33,819 nucleotides of DNA from NCBI RefSeq assembly GCF_025567465.1, contig NZ_JAOQKI010000027.1, forward strand, positions 1 to 33,819. Reading direction: 5' to 3'. Positions 1 to 7,200 of the stretch are shown here, in pieces. Under the pieces are notes generated by a model. The model saw only the letters and a list, made by a program, of their open reading frames with translations. It was not told the origin of the DNA and did no database searches. Position 1 is the first letter of the stretch, and every line of letters starts with the position of its first letter. This stretch comes from Roseburia_C amylophila. Its GTDB lineage: Bacteria; Bacillota; Clostridia; Lachnospirales; Lachnospiraceae. Both the position numbers and the translations under genes were made by a program.

Positions 1-216
1 TTCTATCGTATCTTTTATCATATTTGCAAGATTCATATGATAATCCCACATATAGCTTCTTACATGCTCTGCTGCCTCTCCATGCATCTCCGGCATGGCA
101 GCAATCTCTACAATACTGCTTCTTACCGCATCTATCTGTTCTATCCACCGGTCAAGCTGTGCCAGAATCAGTTCCCGAATGCTGGTAATTTCTTCATACT
201 TTACCTGAAATCCCAT
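1..216 (-). CDS. LXG-domain protein, N-terminal part only (probable type VII secretion effector)
   Basis: The reading frame starts at ATG 216, preceded by GGAGAAAG, and runs off the window edge, so only the first 72 residues are visible. The protein begins MGFQVKYEEI, has no signal peptide and is predicted helical. Around residues 44-72 it has MHGEAAEHVRSYMWDYH followed by an amphipathic helix. This resembles the LXG-domain signature: a small residue-Gly turn, a helix ending in a Tyr/His-rich patch, then a further helix. LXG domains are helical N-terminal targeting modules of polymorphic toxins exported by the type VII (Esx/Yuk) system, with a C-terminal toxin. The toxin part lies outside the window, so its activity is unknown. 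The promoter region carries four Spo0A-box-like repeats, and a Spo0A-like regulator gene lies just upstream on the same strand. The family call is from pattern only; another WXG100-like helical protein is possible. Confidence 0.6.
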   Translation of the reverse strand, partial: MGFQVKYEEITSIRELILAQLDRWIEQIDAVRSSIVEIAAMPEMHGEAAEHVRSYMWDYHMNLANMIKDTIE

Positions 217-257
217 AACTTTCTCCACGTTTATTATTCTGTTTTTATCCTGTCTGT

Positions 258-285
258 TATCTATTTTTCCCCTTTTACATTCGAC
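258..285 (-). promoter_or_regulatory. Promoter of the LXG gene with a Spo0A-like box in the -35 position
   Basis: On the minus strand TAGATA (258-263) is a plausible -10. Sixteen bases upstream, at 280-285, there is no TTGACA but the GTCGAA core of the proximal repeat. Spo0A-activated sigma-A promoters are known to carry 0A boxes overlapping a poor -35. Transcription would start near 250, leaving a leader of about 34 nt before ATG 216. The geometry is seen directly; activation by the neighbouring regulator is inferred. Confidence 0.5.
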
Positions 286-351
286 TTTCAAGGAAAAATA
301 TTCGACTAATTTTTGTCTGAAATTCGACTTTTCAGCACCCTATATTCGACT
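279..351 (-). promoter_or_regulatory. Array of four Spo0A-box-like direct repeats (AAAGTCGAAT type)
   Basis: The plus-strand octamer ATTCGACT starts at 279, 300, 322 and 344, giving steps of 21, 22 and 22 bp (two helical turns). On the coding strand of the LXG gene each reads AGTCGAAT, usually after two or three A. The Spo0A box is TGTCGAA, so six of seven bases match in every copy and only the first differs. All four face the same way and lie 63-136 bp upstream of the LXG start codon. An adjacent gene encodes a protein with a Spo0A-type DNA-binding domain, which is the obvious candidate ligand. Confidence 0.7.
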
Positions 352-467
352 TTTATGCCACTCTTATTTTTATTATTTTTTCTTCCAAATTCCTTGTTTT
401 ATGCTGTTTTTTTCAAAATTTCCTTTACCGCTTTCCAGCAGATTCAAGGTCGCGCCAAAAATTTTTT

Positions 468-476
468 AAGTCGAAT
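468..476 (+). promoter_or_regulatory. Fifth AAGTCGAAT box, opposite orientation
   Basis: A single AAGTCGAAT lies about 120 bp beyond the main array, between it and the regulator's terminator, in the opposite orientation. It could be an upstream accessory site or chance. The rest of 352-560 is AT-rich and shows no gene; a weak 6-bp hairpin (ATGCAC...GTGCAT near 500-525) is the only other structure seen. Confidence 0.35.
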
Positions 477-569
477 TATATATAAAAACCGGTTACACTC
501 ATGCACGAAGTACGAATTGGTTGTGCATTTTTACCAATAACTATAACCATAATTTCTTGCAATGCAGAG

Positions 570-610
570 CAACTACGAAAAGCACACTTTGCGAATTTCT
601 CGCGTAAATA
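570..610. repeat. Extragenic hairpin repeat, short copy
   Basis: The sequence CAACTACGAAAAGCACACTT continues to TTTCTCGCGTAAATA and directly abuts the regulator's terminator. The same module occurs near 33588-33680 with an internal insertion, also abutting a terminator. A 15-bp fragment occurs near 20364 and an analogous hairpin near 11705. Confidence 0.55.
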
Positions 611-649
611 AAAAAAGAAATCTGAATCTCCTTAGAAATTCAAATTTCT
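608..649 (-). terminator. Rho-independent terminator after the Spo0A-like regulator
   Basis: Reading leftwards, AGAAATTTGAAT (649-638) pairs with ATTCAGATTTCT (627-616) with one G-U pair, and is followed by a run of T (616-611). It begins about 20 nt after the regulator's stop codon, so the regulator transcript should end before the box array and the LXG gene should need its own promoter. Confidence 0.8.
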
Positions 650-669
650 TCTATCTTGTAAGTATTTAT

Positions 670-1461
670 TTAATGTAAAACATTCCTCAATCGTCTGACC
701 ACACACTGAATATACTCTGTATTCGATGGTTTGTTCTGTATTGAGCCTCTCCATTCTGGATTCTTGAGGTATGATATCTCCTTATCTGGCCTTGACCATA
801 CCCGTTCTATTACGTTTCGAATTGATTTTTCCACACCACTTACTGATGTCTGATATACTTGTGCAACCTGCGGATAAACATCATTCGTTATCTGGATTGA
901 CGTACCATTGGGAACAGCCAACAGAATCCCAATTGCTCTTGCAAGATATTTGGTTCCTTTTCGGTCCGGCTCAAAACCGCTTTTTATCAGTTCACCCCAT
1001 GCCAGTACATACTGAATTTCGGTTTCTTCCTGTTCCGTATAGATTACCTTTCTTCCATTATGATATTCGCTTTCTCCATCTGCAGTCGTTGGTGCGGTCA
1101 GCTTAATTATTTCAATAATTTTCTTTGGTGAAAATAATTCGTTATTTTTCTTATAAACCAAATCTATATCTAACTTATTGATGCTATGCAGAAAATGCTC
1201 CGAGCCATAATTTGTTGTTACGATAATTTCCGGATGTTTCTTTAACTTCCGTTTCATCTCTATAATGAGATGGATTCCGTCACCTTCTTCTAACTCCAAA
1301 TTTACAATTACTGCATCTACTTCCTGTTCTGTCAGAATATTGATTGCATCACTCTGCCGCCCCGTTACCGCTACCAATGCAAATTCTTCATCCCGGGCCA
1401 TTTCTAATGCATATTCCTTGCACAAAAGTTTATCACTTTCTACAAGCATGATTCGAATCAT
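670..1461 (-). CDS. Spo0A-like response regulator with a phosphoacceptor-less receiver domain
   Basis: The 263-aa protein has an N-terminal receiver-like domain (about 1-120) and a C-terminal Spo0A-type effector domain (about 150-263). The latter contains KGTKYLARAI, VYQTSVSGVEKSIRN, the conserved VWSR segment and SNTEYIQCVVRRLR, matching in order the helices of Spo0A_C. In the receiver, acidic residues E8 and D10, Thr in VTTN and Lys in VYKK are kept. The phosphoacceptor position is Asn54 (DAVIVNLELEEGDG) instead of Asp, so phosphorylation as in Spo0A seems unlikely. In the recognition helix the Arg that follows Ser in Spo0A (SRVER) is Gly (SGVEK), while the Glu and the following Ile-Arg are kept. 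The start follows AGGGAGG. It is a paralogue rather than the sporulation master regulator. Its likely target is the AGTCGAA array just downstream, which is inference. Confidence 0.85.
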   Translation of the reverse strand: MIRIMLVESDKLLCKEYALEMARDEEFALVAVTGRQSDAINILTEQEVDAVIVNLELEEGDGIHLIIEMKRKLKKHPEIIVTTNYGSEHFLHSINKLDIDLVYKKNNELFSPKKIIEIIKLTAPTTADGESEYHNGRKVIYTEQEETEIQYVLAWGELIKSGFEPDRKGTKYLARAIGILLAVPNGTSIQITNDVYPQVAQVYQTSVSGVEKSIRNVIERVWSRPDKEISYLKNPEWRGSIQNKPSNTEYIQCVVRRLRNVLH

Positions 1462-1550
1462 TCTTTCTTTTCCTCCCTCAGCATTCCGATTCAGCTTCTT
1501 AGCTGTTTTGTGGAATCTACTCCCTGTATCTATACAATGCTACAGATATA

Positions 1551-1579
1551 TATTTATATCATTTGGTCTAAAAAATCAA
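1551..1579 (-). promoter_or_regulatory. Possible promoter of the Spo0A-like gene
   Basis: TTGATT (1574-1579) and TAAATA (1551-1556) are separated by 17 bp, with an alternative TATAAA two bases closer. The -35 overlaps the stop codon of the upstream small gene. The match is moderate only. Confidence 0.35.
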
Positions 1580-1761
1580 TACCCTTTCTCTTTTTCCTTC
1601 TTCCGCAGTGCTTCCTTAAAGCCCTTCAGGGCATCGAAGGGCATAAACTGCTTGGCACGGTCTTCGATGTCCATTTTCTCTCTTCTCAGATTCTCTCTCT
1701 CATTCCAGCCGGATGCTGTTTCCTGCTGTCCGGCTCCCATGGTGTCTCTTCTATACGCCAC
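1576..1761 (-). CDS. Small YolD-like partner of the Y-family polymerase
   Basis: A 61-aa, highly charged protein ending DALKGFKEALRKKEKEKGY, with a central DRAKQFMPFDAL segment. Small proteins of this type (YolD-like family) are commonly encoded immediately next to Y-family polymerases of the UvrX/YqjW type in Firmicutes; their biochemical role is unclear. The start chosen is GTG 1761, because GGAGGG stands 7 nt before it and would lie inside the coding region if the TTG at 1776 were used. The gene overlaps the polymerase 3' end by 11 bp, so the two are probably translationally coupled and share the SOS promoter. Assignment to the family rests on context and the short motif. Confidence 0.65.
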   Translation of the reverse strand: MAYRRDTMGAGQQETASGWNERENLRREKMDIEDRAKQFMPFDALKGFKEALRKKEKEKGY

Positions 1762-3019
1762 TCTTATGCCCTCCAATCTGACCGTTTCGTTCTATTGTCG
1801 TTGCACTCTCTTCCAAATTCATTCCCTTTAAAATAGCATTCCTGCCGTAGCGCTGCTTGATGGAGATTACTGCACGCTGTGCCTTCACATCCTTCTCTGT
1901 CTCTTCCGGGTCTGAAAACAAATCAAATTGCTGATAATCTTCTGTCATTACGCCGGTATAAGTCAATGTAATCCGCCGGATATATGCTCCAGGTCTTACA
2001 ATTCTCCAATAAAGCTGCTCTACATAAGACAGCAGCCGGCGGTTGGAGCTGGTTGCACTGCGCAGCGTTGTGCTTCCCTTCGCCGGTTCAAAGCATTTCT
2101 GATTGCTGTAACCGATTACCAGACTGATATGGGATGTTACAAGACCCTGGTCTACCAGGTCAAGGCACAATAAATCTGCCATCTCTTTTACCACCAGTAC
2201 ACCTTCCTCGTACTCATAATCCCGCGGCAGCACCTGACCGCTGGAAAAGGATGTATTCTTCGGCCGATATGCCTTGATGTCCGCTATCGTTACCGGTTCT
2301 CTTCCCCATGCGTGATCAATTAACAGCTCTGCATCTATGCCAAAAGCCTTATATAATAAAGACTCTCTGGCATGGGCAATCTCTTCCATTGTGCAGATGC
2401 CCATATTCGATAGACGCTCTACCGTTCCACGCCCCACCCGCCAGAAATCAGTCAGCGGTTTATGTTTCCAGAGCTTCTCCCGGTAGCGTGCTTCATCCAG
2501 ATAGGCAATCCGATCTGTCTCATGCTTTGCCAGAATATCTAAAGCAACCTTTGCTAAATAGAGATTGGTTCCTACACCACAGGCAGCCGGAATCTTCGTG
2601 GTATCTAAGATATCCTGCATAATTTTTCTGCCCAGTTCCACTGCTGTCATCTGGTAGAGATGCAGATAATCCGTCACATCCAAAAATGCTTCATCAATGG
2701 AATAGACCTGAATATCTTCTTTTGCAATATATTTTAAATATACGCCATAGATTTCCGCTGCATAATCAATATATAGCTGCATACGGGGTGGTGCCATCTT
2801 ATATGGAATTTCTTTGGGAATCTGAAAGACACGACACCGGTTGGGAACTCCCATCTGCTTTAACGCCGGTGATACGGCAAGACAGATGGTTTTCTCTGAG
2901 CGTTCCGGGTCTGCGACCACCAGCCTGGCAGTCAGCGGATCCCATCCCCGTTCCACGCACTCTACCGATGCATAAAAAGATTTTAAATCAATACATAAAT
3001 AGATTTTATTTCCATTCAT
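1751..3019 (-). CDS. Y-family (UmuC/UvrX-type) translesion DNA polymerase
   Basis: A 422-aa protein with the Y-family catalytic motifs: CIDLKSFYASVE near residues 9-20 (first metal Asp about 11), YSIDEAFLDV near 106-115 (Asp109-Glu110), and the finger/thumb segment CGVGTNLYLAKVALDILAKH. The little-finger region follows, with GQVLPRDYE and SLVIGYS. It carries out lesion bypass on damaged templates. The ATG at 3019 (MNGNKIYL) is preferred to the upstream ATG at 3040, because the latter lies inside the LexA palindrome and close to the predicted transcript start; GAAAGG precedes 3019. The gene is followed by an overlapping YolD-like gene. Regulation by LexA is strongly indicated by the operator at 3032-3049. 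Which UmuC-like subfamily it belongs to is less certain than the family itself. Confidence 0.9.
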   Translation of the reverse strand: MNGNKIYLCIDLKSFYASVECVERGWDPLTARLVVADPERSEKTICLAVSPALKQMGVPNRCRVFQIPKEIPYKMAPPRMQLYIDYAAEIYGVYLKYIAKEDIQVYSIDEAFLDVTDYLHLYQMTAVELGRKIMQDILDTTKIPAACGVGTNLYLAKVALDILAKHETDRIAYLDEARYREKLWKHKPLTDFWRVGRGTVERLSNMGICTMEEIAHARESLLYKAFGIDAELLIDHAWGREPVTIADIKAYRPKNTSFSSGQVLPRDYEYEEGVLVVKEMADLLCLDLVDQGLVTSHISLVIGYSNQKCFEPAKGSTTLRSATSSNRRLLSYVEQLYWRIVRPGAYIRRITLTYTGVMTEDYQQFDLFSDPEETEKDVKAQRAVISIKQRYGRNAILKGMNLEESATTIERNGQIGGHKSGV

Positions 3020-3031
3020 ATCAATGCCTTT

Positions 3032-3049
3032 CAAGAACATTTGTTCTTG
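3032..3049. promoter_or_regulatory. LexA/DinR SOS box
   Basis: CAAGAACATTTGTTCTTG is a perfect 7-bp-arm palindrome around four bases. It contains GAAC-N4-GTTC, the core of the Gram-positive LexA operator CGAAC-N4-GTTCG. It covers the predicted transcription start of the polymerase gene, the expected place for repression outside the SOS response. Confidence 0.85.
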
Positions 3050-3053
3050 TTTT

Positions 3054-3082
3054 ATATTAGCACATATGTTTGGATTTTACAA
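3054..3082 (-). promoter_or_regulatory. SOS-controlled promoter of the polymerase operon
   Basis: TTGTAA (3077-3082) and TAATAT (3054-3059) are spaced by exactly 17 bp, and the LexA palindrome begins 4 bp downstream of the -10. Confidence 0.65.
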
Positions 3083-3091
3083 GAGGAATTC

Positions 3092-3598
3092 TTATACAGG
3101 ATTTCCACTTTCTGCTTCTAATAATACGGTTCCAACCGGAAATGCTGTCCGGAAAATCTTTCTTACCAACGGACCTGCAATCAGAAGCTGAAACGGCAGT
3201 GCCATAATAAAATTCTTTGGAATATTGGTAAGCCAGATAATCGGAAGCATATTCCATGCTCCGCTTTTTACGCAGGCTTCCAGTCCACCGTATAAGGACA
3301 TGAAAATTACCATCGGAACTACCATACAGCAGGAAACTGCAATCACTTTTTTCATTGTGCTGTTTTCCGGTTTTACCAGAAAACGAAATGCAAATCCCTT
3401 TGCAATTTTAGATACCAGAAGCCAATCCAGACACATTGCGCATACATATGCCAGCGGGAATCCCAGCCAGCCTTCTCTTATTACTTCCATATTCAGTGTT
3501 CCCATATGCAGTGCTACATTATACATACTCATCCATAATACCATGGTAAAACACATTAACACCGTATAAATCAAACTTTCTCTCTTATGCATTGGCAT
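3092..3598 (-). CDS. DUF2798-type four-helix membrane protein under MarR control
   Basis: A 168-aa membrane protein with four predicted transmembrane segments arranged as two similar halves. Each half has a helix beginning near a Met-rich stretch (VLMCFTMVLWMSMYNVALH and, later, VPMVIFMSLYGGLEAC) followed by a long helix and a Lys/Arg-rich loop (VSKIAKGFAFRFLV). This is the pattern of tandem DUF2798 proteins, whose function is unknown. The start at 3598 is chosen because GGAGGT stands 7 nt before it; longer in-frame options lack a ribosome site. The promoter region contains a copy of the operator found in front of the neighbouring marR gene, so the protein is probably induced together with it. 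A role in drug or solvent response is possible but unproven. Confidence 0.7.
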   Translation of the reverse strand: MPMHKRESLIYTVLMCFTMVLWMSMYNVALHMGTLNMEVIREGWLGFPLAYVCAMCLDWLLVSKIAKGFAFRFLVKPENSTMKKVIAVSCCMVVPMVIFMSLYGGLEACVKSGAWNMLPIIWLTNIPKNFIMALPFQLLIAGPLVRKIFRTAFPVGTVLLEAESGNPV

Positions 3599-3624
3599 AA
3601 TCATTACCTCCATTTTTCTTTTAT

Positions 3625-3643
3625 TAAGTCGCAAAGCTACCTA
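3625..3643. promoter_or_regulatory. MarR operator, copy 2 (before the DUF2798 gene)
   Basis: On the minus strand TAGGTAGCTTTGCGACTTA differs in one base from the 19-bp palindrome in front of the marR gene (4175-4193). It lies 27 bp upstream of the chosen start codon, where binding would block transcription. Confidence 0.65.
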
Positions 3644-3656
3644 TTAGTTCAAAACG

Positions 3657-3715
3657 AAAGTGAAATCAGAAAAGAAAATTTACACGGTAACTTCCTTCTC
3701 TTCCGATTTCACTTT
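3657..3715 (-). terminator. Long hairpin between marR and the DUF2798 gene
   Basis: AAAGTGAAATC (3657-3667) pairs with GATTTCACTTT (3705-3715), and the inner sequences extend the stem imperfectly. On the minus strand it begins about 10 nt after the marR stop and is followed by CGTTTT, so it can end the marR transcript. The T run is short. Confidence 0.55.
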
Positions 3716-3725
3716 TATTTTATGC

Positions 3726-4160
3726 TTAGGAAATATTCTGTAACATCATCTCTGTCATTTGCAGAAATGCTTCCTTCTGCTCCGGTGTAAAATCCTTACA
3801 CATATCTTTTACAACCAGTGCTTCCTTCTTCGCAATCTCCTTATGAATTCCACGGGATTTCTCCGTACAGGATATTTTCTTATAACGCCGGTCATTCTCA
3901 CTTGGTGCACAGATTAAAAAACCTTTTGCCTCAAGCCTTTTTATAATTCCCGTCATTGTCGGATGTGTCACCTGCTCGATATGTTCTAAGTCCTTCTGAT
4001 TTACTTCTTCCACTCCATTATCTTCCATCAGACTGACTTCTCCTAATACCCGAAGCTGGACGGCAGTAATTCCGATTTCTTCTGCCCATTCATCCATTTT
4101 GCGACGGAATGCCCGGTCTATAATTGCAATCCGAAGTCCAAGCGGCATCTTCACTGCCAT
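3726..4160 (-). CDS. MarR-family transcriptional regulator
   Basis: A 144-aa winged-helix protein of normal MarR length. The N-terminal helix carries the dimer interface (LGLRIAIIDRAFRRKMDEWAEE). The DNA-binding core includes VNQKDLEHIEQVTHPTMTGIIKRLEAKGFL, then the wing motif SENDRRYKKISCTEKSRGI with the conserved DRR, and two C-terminal helices. MarR proteins are usually ligand-released repressors of transport or stress genes. AAAAGGAG precedes the start. A strong sigma-A promoter overlaps a 19-bp palindrome, and a near-identical palindrome precedes the next gene (DUF2798), so the protein very likely represses itself and that gene. The inducer is unknown. Confidence 0.9.
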   Translation of the reverse strand: MAVKMPLGLRIAIIDRAFRRKMDEWAEEIGITAVQLRVLGEVSLMEDNGVEEVNQKDLEHIEQVTHPTMTGIIKRLEAKGFLICAPSENDRRYKKISCTEKSRGIHKEIAKKEALVVKDMCKDFTPEQKEAFLQMTEMMLQNIS

Positions 4161-4174
4161 AATTTCACTCCTTT

Positions 4175-4193
4175 TAGGTAGCTTTGCTACTTA
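4175..4193. promoter_or_regulatory. MarR autoregulatory operator, copy 1
   Basis: TAGGTAGCTTTGCTACTTA is an inverted repeat (GTAGC-AAA-GCTAC with matching flanks) that touches the -10 element and extends over the transcription start and towards the ribosome site of the marR gene. Confidence 0.7.
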
Positions 4194-4220
4194 TTATAAA
4201 TGTTTTTCAAAAAATGTCAA
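4193..4220 (-). promoter_or_regulatory. Strong sigma-A promoter of marR
   Basis: Consensus TTGACA (4215-4220) and consensus TATAAT (4193-4198) with a 16-bp spacer. The -35 starts 6 bp after the stop codon of the ABC transporter gene. Confidence 0.85.
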
Positions 4221-4225
4221 TCTCA

Positions 4226-7200
4226 TTATTCTGTCCGGAGTGCTGTTACCGGGTCACTCTTCGATGCTTTCTTTGATGGGATCAGACCACCCAGAAGTGT
4301 CAAAAGAATACTGAGTAAAATCAGCACCAGCGCCGGAACTACCGGAAGCACCGCACTTACATCGGTTGTATTTGCAAGATTATGGATAATCGCATTGACC
4401 GGAATAATCAGAAGCAGCGTAAATCCGATTCCAATCAGTCCGGCACACAGTCCGATAATAAAGGTCTCTGCATTAAATACCTGGGAAACATTCCGCTTCG
4501 ATGCTCCGATGGCTCTTAGGATTCCGATTTCTTTTCTTCGCTCTAACACACTGATATAAGTAATGACACCAATCATAATTGAAGACACCACCAGCGAAAT
4601 TGCCACAAATGCAATCAGTACATATGTGATAATATCCACAATATCAGTTACGGAAGACATCAGCGTTCCTACCATATCGGTATAGGTTATCACCTGCTCA
4701 TCCCTGCCTTCCTTTTCCATGCGGTTATTGTATGCATCTAAAATTTCTACCACATGCTCCTTGCTTTCAAAATCCTTCGGATAAATATTAATTCCGCTTG
4801 GCACTGCAAAATCCACATAGCCTAATTTCTTTAAGTTATTCTCATAGGTTGTTCCGGTTGCAGAACCCATAGACATCAAAAGCTCTGTCAGCTCATCCTC
4901 ATTCATATTAATCTGAAATGCATTTAAAAATGCTTCTTCATCCACCTGCATGCCGGATGCCATGGCACTTTGCAGCTTGTTTCCCATCTGTGTCACTGCC
5001 TGCTGCATATACTGCTGTATTGCCGTCATCATCTGCTGCTGTACTGCGTCCACATTCATAACATTCGAAAGTCCGGCTGCAATTCTCTGCTGACCATCTG
5101 CTGTATTCAGATATGCCGCAAAAGAATCTCCCAATTTTGCCGGGTCAGGTAATCCATTATTCTGTGCATAAGTCTGATAACCTGCAAATAATTCAGAAGA
5201 CAATTTCTGCATCTGCTCCTGCGTAATCTCAATATTTCCACTACCTGTAAATATCTCAGATGCCCACGCTGTTATGATTCCCTGGGCTTCCTCTGTCTGC
5301 AAATATTCTGCTAAGTACTCATCAAATTTCTCCGGGTCGGTATAACCATGGTCTATGACATACTGCTGATATCCACCCATAATCTGCTGGATGAGGCTCT
5401 GTATCTGCTCCGGTGTAATAGTTACCATGCCATTTGCTGTAATAATCTCTTTGATATTATCGGATAAAATTTTCCGGGCTTCTTCCGTATTTAAATAGTT
5501 CATAAAATACTGGGACAGATTCGAATAATCTGCCTGCGGATTATCCTTTGCATACTGCTGGTAGCCCTCTAAGAGACTGCCTGCAATTGCCTGCATTTCT
5601 TCCGCAGAAATTGACTGACCCATGGAAGAAGCATCCATGGAAAATGCTCCGGACAAATCGGCACTTCCCATATCCCCCATAGAATTTTCCAACCCGTTTA
5701 AGGCACTTTCATCAAAGGAAAATGCTTTTTCCAATGCTTCACTGTCTACGGTAAACAATGACTGCATATCAAATCCGTTTTCCTTATCTACCTCACCAAA
5801 CGCTTCATTGGTAAAGACATTTACGGATGGATTTGCAAGCTGCTGTTTTACTATCTCACTCTTTGCCGATTCCTCTGCCACATGCTTTGTCAGAGATTTT
5901 GGATATGCAATTCCTGTATTTAAGGATGCGGCATTACTTCCTTCTGCCGGCTGCACCACACCTACAATCGTAAGCTCTTCTCCGTCTGCCACCAGTTGTT
6001 TCATAAAGTCTTCATTATCCGACTTATCCTTCCAGACCTGATACTCTTCATCATAAGTATAATAATCCGCACTGTTCACCAGTTTAAACTGGATTCCTAC
6101 CAGATCCTTATAAGTATAAGTTCCAAAATCAGATGGTGTCTCAATATTTTCCTCGCTGGCAAACTGCTGTATCATTTCATCTAATTCCAGCGGGTCACGA
6201 AGCCCTAATGTATACAACATAAAATCACTGATTCCACCATTGGTGGTAAGCACCACCACACACTCATTATAATTTTCCGGCCAGCGGCCTTCCTTAATAT
6301 CATACTGCTTTTCATATAACTTACTGTTTTCCGGCATCTCATAAAAAACATCCGTGCTCATCATGGATGACATCAGACTATTGGAACCGGATGAAGATCC
6401 AAGACCTACTGCATCAAAAGATTTGTCCGGATTTACCTGACGTATCCCGTCTTCATTTTCCTTAAAAATCTGCGGACTGATATTATAAGTATACTCCACC
6501 GCTGTAGTATACTGCTCAATTCCACTGTCTCCTTCATCAAGATACTTTTTCAAAGCCTCCAGGTCATTAGATGCCATCGTGGAAAACATATTGGTTACCA
6601 TCTTAATGACTTTTACTTTATCCCCGGAATTTTCTTTATCTGTTTTGGCATTTCCGTCATCACTTTCCGTATTCTTTTCAGAATCTGCCATTCCAAGACT
6701 CATGGATGCCAGACTGAATCCCGTACTCTGAATCTGCAGCGGATACTCGGATAAGGTCTCTTCCTCTACATTTTTGATGTATTTATTTACACCGGTAGAA
6801 AGAGATAATATCAGTGCAATGCCGATAATTCCAATAGAGCCTGCAAAGGAAGTCAGCAGGGTTCTTGCCTTTTTCGTTTTCAAATTATTAAAGCTTAAGG
6901 ATAATGCCGTAAGAAATGACATGGAGGATTTTCCCATGTTTTTATGCTCCGGTTCCTTCAACATTGCCTCATCCACTTCATAAGGATTGGAGTCAGCACG
7001 AATTTTTCCATCACTTAATCTAACAATTCTGGTAGCATACTGCTCTGCTAATTCCGGGTTATGGGTTACCATAACTACCAGCCGGTCTTTTGCCACTTCC
7101 TTCAGCAAATCCATGACCTGCACACTGGTGTCACTGTCTAATGCTCCCGTCGGTTCATCCGCCAGCAGAATATCCGGGTCATTGACCAAAGCTCTTGCAA

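Noticed and set aside
279..351. Regular direct repeats as a short CRISPR array
   Set aside because: The repeated unit is only about 9-10 bp with 12-13 bp between, there are no cas genes, and the match to the Spo0A box explains it better.
279..351. LytTR/AgrA-type binding sites, which also use paired 9-bp repeats with 12-13 bp spacing
   Set aside because: The sequence AAGTCGAAT does not fit the ACAGTTA-like LytTR consensus, and no LytTR gene is adjacent, whereas a Spo0A-type gene is.
1265..1831. Long plus-strand reading frame opposite the regulator and polymerase genes
   Set aside because: It lies antisense to well-supported genes, has no ribosome site and shows no recognisable protein features.
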